Shown: in pieces, positions 50,015-58,412 of the stretch
Layout: every line of letters starts with the position of its first letter
How positions within the stretch are numbered: the first letter of the stretch is position 1
DNA from: Pagrus major
Lineage: Eukaryota; Chordata; Actinopteri; Spariformes; Sparidae
DNA: 64,000 nt
Assembly (NCBI RefSeq): GCF_040436345.1
Contig: NC_133224.1
Coordinates: forward strand, 8,486,741-8,550,740
Direction: 5' to 3'
Translations under genes and position numbers: made by a program
Notes under the pieces: model-generated
What the model was told of the DNA's origin: nothing
The model's database searches: none
What the model saw: the letters and a program-made list of their open reading frames with translations, nothing else

Positions 50015-50953
50015 GTTTACAATAGCAGGAAGTCCTGATTTGCTCTTTCGTGAATATTATTAAGAGTTGAACAAAGGATATTTCGTGTTGGTCTTCGGTC
50101 GATTAGGCAAAAAATTTAAAGTTAAAACTTGTTTTGCTAAGTTTAGTTGTGCTGGTCTCTCAGTCACTCATCTGAGTGTGTCTCGCCACGTCAGCACTGG
50201 ACCACAGTTTCCTTTTCTGTTAACATTCAGGGGGTGGAGTCAAAAATATCTCACTGCAGACGTTTTGTTTGGTTAAGTGTTAAGTTTAACTTCACAGGTT
50301 ATAAAAGCAACACCCGTGGAGTTCCTCTTTGGTTGACTCTGTTTGTCTGTGTTTATATACTGTGTCATACCAGCACTGCACATCAGTTTCGATTACTGCT
50401 AAACAAAACCAAGTCGGACAGACTGGGCTGCAGCCTTTTTTTTTTAGATGTCAGTTAGGTTTCATTTCTCAAAAAAGAAATGAGCAACACCTATGAGAGT
50501 TGGAATTTATTAACTTGCCAACACATGTTTGTGTTGCTCTTGGTGTGTAAAATACATTACAACTTGCTGTAATAGACTGCAAGCAAACTACGGATTCAAA
50601 TACTTTTCAGCTCATGATAGTCTATCACAGAATTTTAAATTAATTCATCATATTCATTTACATGTTCTTGAGTTATATTCAATCACATTTGCCTCTTCAG
50701 ATTTCCTCCACTTATCTTGACATATCTTTAACCTTCCTTGCATGTGTTATAAATATTAACAAGGTCTTGTCCCTGACAGCATTATATATCAATTTTCCAG
50801 CAACTTGGCACTAATCAGTGACATTTAATTTTCCCCAAGTAATACAAAGAAACTAATTCTGGGTGTGACTCATAAGCATTGAAATTAAAATGTTTAACAA
50901 TGTGTCAACGGGTACATGGTGATGTGGGCTACAGACAACAACATGGCTGACGA
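50015..50953 (-). promoter_or_regulatory. 5' flank of B6 with a duplicated promoter-like module, and 3' flank of A5
   Basis: This 939 bp spacer equals 55875-56813 in length and closely matches it. TATAAAAG lies at 50300-50307, and the TATA-less second module at about 50340-50520. The ISRE-like motif is degraded (AAAATTTAAAGT). Confidence 0.5.
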
Positions 50954-52546
50954 CTACAGAAGTTCACAGAGCACCTTTGTGATGCGCAAGGCACCGATAA
51001 CTTTTCCACAAGAACAGGTGGCTCGAGAAGACTTCGGATAAGAGCACCCTCCATGACTGTATGCATTACTGGTCTCATAGTAAACCTTCCCACATGAGCA
51101 TTTCCACTTATCCTGGCTCTGTTGGTGAACTGAACTTCCAAATAAGGATCCACCTGAGTTACATGAGCTCTTCTCTGTTCCTTCCTCTTCCAAGCAAACA
51201 AAGGGAGTTGGCTTCCAGTTATTGGAGCTGATCGTTACTGTGACTATTTTTCTTCTCTGGTGCTGGCCAGTCACACTGAAGAACGATAATGAGTCAGGAA
51301 AGCTCCATACCACTTCCACTTTCTGTGGTTGTGCCACATTTTCACCTGGATGGTTGATCACCTGAGACTTAACACTCCTCTTTTTCTCTAGTCCAGGCTG
51401 ATCAGCCATCTGCACCATGCCAACTACAGGCTGACCTACAAAAATGTCATGATACTCTGTTGTGAGAGTGCTGAGCTGGTTACCCTTGCAGCAAAGACCA
51501 TAGACATCTCCCTCTTTCAACCCCTTCACATAGTTTTTGTCACATAAACCAATGGTCCAGTCACAGTCGCTGGAGAGGCTGATCATCCATTTACGGAAGT
51601 TAGGAACAGACTGTGAAAGGCCAGAGCTCTTAATGTAAAACGTGTGAGCAAAGCTATGCCCCAGCCAACTATGGTAGAAAACCTTCCTTTTGTCATCGGA
51701 CAGTGACATCTTGGGGTCCAAAGCCTGTGAGTCAAAGATCAGGTTTGGATTAGTAGCAAAAAGCTCCTGGTGGTTTTCTGGGTCAACCAGGGTCAACAGA
51801 GATCCCCAGAAGTGGCCTGCTTGCTCCACCATCTTTTCACCCTTCTCTCTTATCTCCTGAACCAGTTTGTCACGATCACTGCCAGGCTCCAACCCTTTTC
51901 TCAGGTCCACAGCCTTGGCCTTCTCCACATCCTGATGCACCTGAGAATACATCTGCAGGAATCTGAAGGTGTCCTTCTCGTTCTGTGCTGCTTGCATGCT
52001 GGTCCTGCTGGTTTTGATAGACACCATACGAGCAGAGACTGAACTCTGGACACTGGTCAGGGCAATGTCACGCAGGTTCGTCACAGCTTCAATGAGACGC
52101 ACACTAGAGCGACCCAGCTTCTCTCTTTCACTCTTCTCCCACTTTTCCAGACTCACATTGTCATCATCAGTTTTCACCAGTAAGGCCTGCTGCTCAGTGT
52201 TGAGCTTTTCCATGAGCTCTTTGTGAGCTGTGGAGAAGGTCTTCATATTGTGAAGGCGGTGCTGGTCTTCAATGGCGCAGGAAACACACACACAGGTCAT
52301 GTCATCCAGGCAGTAGTACTCCAGGAGTTTGCCATGTTGGGGGCATTTAGTGTTGCCACATAAATCCATGGGTTCAGACAGAGGATAAGTTTGCAGTAAC
52401 ACAGGAGTGGTCAGGTGGGCCTGGAGGTGCTGGACGCACATGGAGATCTCACATTTCATGCAGGTCTTCCGGGCTGGTTTCCTGTCATCTTCTGTACACA
52501 TGTCGCAGAGGATAACTTGCAGCTCCTTTTTTATCTCGTCAGACAT
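50954..52546 (-). CDS. RING-less TRIM-like protein, type A, copy A5 (530 aa)
   Basis: A5 combines an MSDEIKKELQVILCDMC start, otherwise found on type-B genes, with a type-A SPRY half. SPRY variants include FDSQALDPKMSLSDDKRKVF, GHSFAHTFYIKSSGLSQSVP, a loop with VGMVQMADQPGLEKKRSVKS, and the IFVGQPV segment shared with A2. The cysteine module reads CSCG, KVYYETSNAYSHGGCSYPKS, CSCG, ending ITKVLCELL. Both B-boxes are complete (QTYPLSEP in the linker, Tyr replacing the last His of the usual THPL). Confidence 0.88.
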   Translation of the reverse strand: MSDEIKKELQVILCDMCTEDDRKPARKTCMKCEISMCVQHLQAHLTTPVLLQTYPLSEPMDLCGNTKCPQHGKLLEYYCLDDMTCVCVSCAIEDQHRLHNMKTFSTAHKELMEKLNTEQQALLVKTDDDNVSLEKWEKSEREKLGRSSVRLIEAVTNLRDIALTSVQSSVSARMVSIKTSRTSMQAAQNEKDTFRFLQMYSQVHQDVEKAKAVDLRKGLEPGSDRDKLVQEIREKGEKMVEQAGHFWGSLLTLVDPENHQELFATNPNLIFDSQALDPKMSLSDDKRKVFYHSWLGHSFAHTFYIKSSGLSQSVPNFRKWMISLSSDCDWTIGLCDKNYVKGLKEGDVYGLCCKGNQLSTLTTEYHDIFVGQPVVGMVQMADQPGLEKKRSVKSQVINHPGENVAQPQKVEVVWSFPDSLSFFSVTGQHQRRKIVTVTISSNNWKPTPFVCLEEEGTEKSSCNSGGSLFGSSVHQQSQDKWKCSCGKVYYETSNAYSHGGCSYPKSSRATCSCGKVIGALRITKVLCELL

Positions 52547-54332
52547 GTTTACAATAGCAGGAAGTCCTGATTTGCTTTTTCGTGAATGTTATTAAGAGTT
52601 GAAAAAGGATATTTCGTCTTGGTCTTCGGTTGACTTGGCAAAAAACTGAAAGTTAAAACTTATTTTGCTAAGTTTAGTTGTTCTGGTCTCTCAGTGTCTC
52701 GTCTGAATGTCTCGCCACGGCAGCACTGAACAACAGTTTAGTTGTCTGCTAACATTCAGGGGGTGGAGTCAAAATGATCTGACTGCAGCCCTTTTGTTTG
52801 GTTAAATGTTAAGTTTTATTTCACAGTTTATAAAAGCAACACCCATGGGAGTGGACATTAATGTATGACTTGCAAACACACTCTAAAGAAGGCTAGAACA
52901 ATAGGAATTAATTGCTCCTTGTAAACAGAAGATTGGTTCATAATAAAGCATTATGAAATGGCCTTGGAATTCATATTTGGTCACTGGTGACTCAGAGTCT
53001 AAAGCAATGGCTTTTAGCTGTACTCAGAAGTACCATTTGCTGGGTAATAAATTGTCCACAGTGTACACATAAACTAGTCTTTCATAGTTATACCACAGTG
53101 TCACTTATTCTCCTACTGCTCATAAAAAGCCTAAGTCAACAAAGATTAATAATTTACCTCAGGTAAAGTCTTCACTCAGTTGTAAGTCTGAAAGGTACAC
53201 CGAGCTAAAACTAATGTGATACCTTCATGAAAGTTATAATGTTTGGCTTTTGTGGAAACTTTAAGCTTTATAGACTTTGTGGAGCTGTTGAATTGTATGA
53301 TCATAAAGGTGGAACAGCATCTCTCAAAACACAATGAAAATTAAATATTACCTTAATGACAGTTGCATTTATTGCAGGGCTGTTGGACTGGCAACTGTTA
53401 TAAACTGGCAACTGTTATAAACTGGCAAATGAGGGTAAATCTTGTTAAATAATGCACATTTTCATCATCTTGTATGGCTTTGAAATTGTATTTATGACAT
53501 AAAATCTTCCTGTATAATCAGATACAGCAGATGTGGACATCCCACTTCATAGATAAACCAGGGGTGATTTACTTGATGAGAATAAACTGCAGTCATGAAG
53601 ATGTGACCATTTACTTTACTTTGACCAAACAAACTCTAGCTCCAGCAGTATTGGGTTTCACTTCACATATTGTTGTTACTCCAATTCCAGCTGTTCTTAC
53701 ATGAGCTGTGTTTTTTTTGTTTTTGTTTTTTTTCACATTTGTGTGAAAAGGGTGAAATGCTTAATTAAAAAACACAGTTTGTAATTTTACTTTTTCCACT
53801 TTTTGTTTAAGCCAGTCAATAACAACATTCCACAACTTAAAATTAAAATTTATTTATTACTGATTTGAGCAATTACAATGTTTGTTCAATACAAATTGAA
53901 GAAGTTCCTCCATGCCATTCTGACTTTATAAATCTTTGAACAGAAAGATAACTGAACAATGCAAGTGTAATGACACATTTACCACCAGTAGATGGAGACA
54001 AACACCTTAAACTCTGAAGCAGAAATAAGTAGAAATGTTACAGTTACACTAAATGATCTTGTTGCGTATGGTAGAGGTAAATCCCAGCACAAAATAATTA
54101 GAATTAATACAATGAAAAGACATTCAGAACACAACAAATAACAACTTTTGCCAGTATTAATAATTGCAAAACCAACACTACAACTTAATTTGCAAGGAAC
54201 TTAACATTAATCAATGAGATTTAAAATCATCCAAAGAAAGCAAAAGACATCATTACTGTGGATATTTGTATGTATGAACTTCTCAGCTTTGAATAATCAT
54301 TAGCAATGATCAGTGGGGTAAAATGCAACCAA
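52547..54332 (-). other. Spacer: 5' flank of A5 and 3' flank of B7
   Basis: This is a 1.79 kb spacer with the ISRE-like motif (52642-52653), TATAAAAG at 52829-52836, a T-rich tract near 53717 and a gene-strand poly(A) signal near 53852. Its middle part is almost the same as 40839-42592. No other gene was seen. Confidence 0.5.
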
Positions 54333-55874
54333 TTATATAAGTTCACAAAACACTTCTGTGATGCATAAACCACCAATAAATGCTCCACAGGTACAATTAG
54401 CCTGTTGAGAGTACTGGCTCATATTATAATCGTATCTATTGTTGTTCTTGTAGTAAGTCTTCCCACAGGTGCAATTCCATTGCTGCTGGGCCGTATTCTG
54501 TGTATTTTCCTTTTGTAGCTGAACAAAGGGGGTCAAATCCCAGTTGTTGAGGCTCATCTTAATTGTGGTAATTTCTTCCCTCTGGTGCTGTCCGGTTCTG
54601 CTGAAGAAGGACAGCGAGGAAGCAACAAAGTTCCAAAACACTTCCACCGTTTCAAGTTCTGGTACTTCCTCATCTCCATTTTCATCCAGATATGTGAGTG
54701 ACTCCGAGGAAACCCTGCGCTGCTTCCCTTTGTTGTCAGTTTTCTGCTTGCCAACACCTTGTGGATTGGTTGATGCATCACAACAATCATCATACTCTGT
54801 TGTGAGAGAGCTGAGTTTGTTACCTTTGAAGGACAGGCCGTAGACGTGTCCATCCTCCAAGTTCTTTGCAGACTTTTTGTCACACAATCCAATGGTCCAG
54901 TCAGAGTCTGCGGAGATACTGACCATCCACCTCTGGAAATTCGGAACTGACTTGGTACTACTGATGAGAAGAGTGGCAGAACACTGACCCATCCAACTAT
55001 TGTAGAAAACCATCCTCTTGTCTTGGGACAGTGATATGCTGGGGCCCAAAGTCTGTGGGTCAAAGATCAGGTCTGGACTAGTTGCAACAAGCTCCTGGTG
55101 GTTCTCTGGGTCAACCAGGACCAACAGGGAACCCCAGAAGTGGCCTGCTTGCTCCACCATCTTTTCACCCTTCTCTCTTATCTCCTGAACCAGTTTGTCA
55201 CGATCACTGCCAGGCTCCAACCCTTTTCTCAGGTCCACAGCCTTGGCCTTCTCCACATCCTGATGCACCTGAGAATACATCTGCAGGAATCTGAAGGTGT
55301 CCTTCTCGTTCTGTGCTGCTTGCATGCTGGTCTTGCTGGTTTTGATAGACACCATACGAGCAGAGACTGAACTCTGGACGCTGGTCAGGGCAATGTCACG
55401 CAGGTTCGTCACAGCTTCAATGAGACGCACACTAGAGGGACCCAACTTCTCTCTTTCACTCTTCTCCCACTTTTCCAGACTCACATTGTCATCATCAGTT
55501 TTCACCAGTAAGGCCTGCTGCTCAGTGTTGAGCTTTTCCATGAGCTCTTTGTGGGCTGTGGAGAAGGTCTTCATATTGTGAAGGCGGTGCTGGTCTTCAA
55601 TGGCGCAGGAAACACACACACAGGTCATGTCATCCAGGCAGTAGTACTCCAGGAGTTTGCCATGTTGGGGGCATTTAGTGTTGCCACACAATTCCATGGG
55701 TTCAGTCAGAGGATGAGTTTGCAGTAACACAGGAGTGGTCAGGTGGGCCTGGAGGTGCTGGACGCACATGGAGATCTCACATTTCATGCAGGTCTTCCGG
55801 GCTGGTTTCCTGTCCTCTCCTGTACACATGTCGCAGAGGATAACTTGTAGCTCCTTTTTTATCTCGTCAGACAT
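54333..55874 (-). CDS. RING-less TRIM-like protein, type B, copy B7 (513 aa)
   Basis: The N-terminus is MSDEIKKELQVILCDMC with TGEDRKPARKTC, as in B4. The segment between the cysteine motifs is unique in the array: KTYYKNNNRYDYNMSQYSQQ, between two CTCG motifs. Elsewhere the SPRY half is nearly the same as B2 (SISADSDWTIGLCDKKSAKN, GVGKQKTDNKGKQRR). The coiled coil end reads LLVLVDPENHQEL with Val for Thr. Confidence 0.88.
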   Translation of the reverse strand: MSDEIKKELQVILCDMCTGEDRKPARKTCMKCEISMCVQHLQAHLTTPVLLQTHPLTEPMELCGNTKCPQHGKLLEYYCLDDMTCVCVSCAIEDQHRLHNMKTFSTAHKELMEKLNTEQQALLVKTDDDNVSLEKWEKSEREKLGPSSVRLIEAVTNLRDIALTSVQSSVSARMVSIKTSKTSMQAAQNEKDTFRFLQMYSQVHQDVEKAKAVDLRKGLEPGSDRDKLVQEIREKGEKMVEQAGHFWGSLLVLVDPENHQELVATSPDLIFDPQTLGPSISLSQDKRMVFYNSWMGQCSATLLISSTKSVPNFQRWMVSISADSDWTIGLCDKKSAKNLEDGHVYGLSFKGNKLSSLTTEYDDCCDASTNPQGVGKQKTDNKGKQRRVSSESLTYLDENGDEEVPELETVEVFWNFVASSLSFFSRTGQHQREEITTIKMSLNNWDLTPFVQLQKENTQNTAQQQWNCTCGKTYYKNNNRYDYNMSQYSQQANCTCGAFIGGLCITEVFCELI

Positions 55875-56813
55875 GTTTTCAATGGCAGGAAGTCCTGATT
55901 TGCTCTTTCGTGAATATTATTAAGAGTTGAACAAAGGATATTTCGTCTTGGTCTTCGGTCGATTAGGCAAAAAATTTAAAGTTAAAACTTGTTTTGCTAA
56001 GTTTAGTTGTGCTGGTCTCTCAGTCACTCATCTGAGTGTGTCTCGCCACGTCAGCACTGGGCCACAGTTTCCTTTTCTGTTAACATTCAGGGGGTGGAGT
56101 CAAAAAGATCTCACTGCAGACGTTTTGTTTGGTTAAGTGTTAAGTTTTACTTCACAGGTTATAAAAGCAACACCCGTGGACTTCCTCTTTGGTTGACTCT
56201 GTTTGTCTGTGGTTATATGCTGTGTCATACCAGCACTGCACATCAGTTTCGATTACTGCTAAACAAAACCAAGTCGGACAGACTGGGCTGCAGCCTTTTT
56301 TTTTTAGATGTCAGTTAGGTTTAATTTCTCAAAAAAGAAATGAGCAACACCTATGAGAGTTTGAATTTATTAACTTGCCAACACATGTTTGTGTTGCTCT
56401 TGGTGTGTAAAATACATTACAACTTGTTGTAATAGACTGCAAGCAAACTACGGATTCAAATACTTTTCAGCTCATGATAGTCTATCACAGAATTTTAAAT
56501 TAATTCATCATTTTCATTTACATGTTCTTGAGTTATATTCAATCACATTTGCCTCTTCAGATTTCCTCCACTTATCTTGAAATATCTTTAACCTTCCTTA
56601 AATGTGTTATAAATATTAACAAGATCTTTGCCCTGACAGCATTATATATCAATTTTACAGCAACTTGGCACCATTCAGTGACATTTAATTTTCCCCAAGT
56701 AATACAAAGAAACAAATGCTGGATGTGACTCATAGGCATTGAAATTAAAATGTTTAACAATGTGTCAACAGGTACATGGTGATGTGGGCTACAGACAACA
56801 ACATGGCTGATGA
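55875..56813 (-). promoter_or_regulatory. 5' flank of B7 with a duplicated promoter-like module, and 3' flank of A6
   Basis: TATAAAAG lies at 56160-56167 and the second, TATA-less module at about 56200-56380. It matches 50015-50953 with scattered single-base changes. The ISRE-like motif is degraded in the same way as upstream of B6. Confidence 0.5.
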
Positions 56814-58412
56814 CTACAGAAGTTCACAAAGCACCTTTGTGATGTGCAAGGCACCGATAACTTTTCCACAAGAACAGGTGGCTCGAGAAGACTGAGGGTA
56901 AGAGCACCCTCCATGACTGTATGCGTGACTGCTCTCAAAGTGAACCTTCCCACATGTGCATTTCCATTGATTCTGGCTCTGTTGCTGAACTGATGCTAAA
57001 CCTCTAAATCCAACTGCACCTGAGTTATATGGGCTCTTCTCTGTTCCTTCCTCTTCCAAGCAAACAAAAGGGATTAGGTTCCAGGTATTGGAGCTGATCT
57101 TTATTGTGACTATTTTTCTTCTCTGGTGCTGGCCAGTCACACTGTAGAACGATAATGAGTCAGAAACTACCCATACTATTTCCACTTTTTGCGGTCGTGC
57201 AACATTTTCACTCGGATGGTTGATCACCTGAGACCTAACACTCCTCCTTTTCTCTAGTCCACGCTGATGAGCCATCTGTCCCCTGCAAAATACAAGCGGA
57301 CCTACAGCGAATTCAGGATACGCTGTTGTGAGAGAGCTGAGCTGGTTACCTTTGCAGCAAAGACCATAGACATCTCCCTCTTTAAACCCCTTCACATACC
57401 TTTCGTCACGTAAACCAATGGTCCAGTCACAGTCGTTGGAGAGGCTGATCATCCATTTACGGAACTGAGGAACAGACTGTGAAGGGTCAGGGCTCCGAAT
57501 GTAAAACATATGGGGAAAGCTTTTCCCCAGCCAACTATGGTAGAAAACCTTCCTGTTGTCATCGGACATTGATATGCTGGTGTCCAAAGTCTGTGGGTCA
57601 AAGATCAGGTCTGGACTAGTTGCAACAAGCTTCTGGTGGTTCTCTGGGTCAACCAGGGTCAACAGAGATCCCCAGAAGTGGCCTGCTTGCTCCATCATCT
57701 TTTCACCCTTCTCTCTTATCTCCTGAACCAGTTTGTCACGATCACTGCCAGGCTCCAACCCTTTTCTCAGGTCCACAGCCTTGGCCTTCTCCACATCCTG
57801 ATGCACCTGAGAATACATCTGCAGGAATCTGAAGGTGTCCTTCTCGTTCTGTGCTGCTTGCATGCTGGTCTTGCTGGTTTTGATGGACACCATACGAGCA
57901 AAGATTGAACTCTGGACACTGGTCAGGGCAATGTCACGCAGGTTCTTCACAGCTTCAATGAGACGCACACTAGAGTGACCCAGCTTCTCTCTTTCACTCT
58001 TCTCCCACTTTTCCAGACTCACATTCTTCTCCTTAGTTTTCACCAGTAAGGCCTGCTGCTTAGTGTTGAGCTTTTCCATGAGCTCTGTGTGGGCTGTGGA
58101 GAAGGTCTTCATATTGTGAAGGCGGTGCTGGTCTTCAATGGCGCAGGAAACACACACACAGGTCATGTCATCCAGGCAGTAGTACTCCAGGAGTTTGCCA
58201 TGTTGGGGGCATTTAGTGTTGCCACATAAATCCATGGGTTCAGTCAGAGGATGAGTTTTTAGGAACACAGGAGTGGTCAGGTGGGCCTGGAGGTGCTGGA
58301 CGCACATGGAGATCTCACATTTCATGCAGGTCTTCAGGGCTGGTTTCCTGTCCTCCTCTGTACACAGGTCGCAGAGGATAACTTGCGGGTCCTTCTGTAT
58401 TTTGTTAGACAT
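56814..58412 (-). CDS. RING-less TRIM-like protein, type A, copy A6, most divergent member (532 aa)
   Basis: A6 is the first gene of the array by transcription direction and the most different. It starts MSNKIQKDPQVILCDLC, has KTKEKNVSLEKW in the coiled coil where others have KTDDDNVSLEKW, and TSISMSDDNRKVFYHSW in PRY. SPRY keeps DWTIGLRDERYVKGF, so the Cys of GLCDK is Arg. The stretch before the cysteine module is longer (AVGFRGLASVQQQSQNQ). The motifs are CTCG then CSCG, with KVHFESSHAYSHGGCSYPQS between. B-box ligands are complete. The 5' flank differs from the other copies, with no TATAAAAG found, so its regulation may differ. Confidence 0.88.
   Translation of the reverse strand: MSNKIQKDPQVILCDLCTEEDRKPALKTCMKCEISMCVQHLQAHLTTPVFLKTHPLTEPMDLCGNTKCPQHGKLLEYYCLDDMTCVCVSCAIEDQHRLHNMKTFSTAHTELMEKLNTKQQALLVKTKEKNVSLEKWEKSEREKLGHSSVRLIEAVKNLRDIALTSVQSSIFARMVSIKTSKTSMQAAQNEKDTFRFLQMYSQVHQDVEKAKAVDLRKGLEPGSDRDKLVQEIREKGEKMMEQAGHFWGSLLTLVDPENHQKLVATSPDLIFDPQTLDTSISMSDDNRKVFYHSWLGKSFPHMFYIRSPDPSQSVPQFRKWMISLSNDCDWTIGLRDERYVKGFKEGDVYGLCCKGNQLSSLTTAYPEFAVGPLVFCRGQMAHQRGLEKRRSVRSQVINHPSENVARPQKVEIVWVVSDSLSFYSVTGQHQRRKIVTIKISSNTWNLIPFVCLEEEGTEKSPYNSGAVGFRGLASVQQQSQNQWKCTCGKVHFESSHAYSHGGCSYPQSSRATCSCGKVIGALHITKVLCELL

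Noticed and set aside
17400-54010. Recurring ACCACCAGTAGATGGAGACA in the 3' flanks, considered as a possible small RNA or regulatory element
   Set aside because: It recurs because the 3' flanks are copies of each other. No hairpin or independent conservation was seen.
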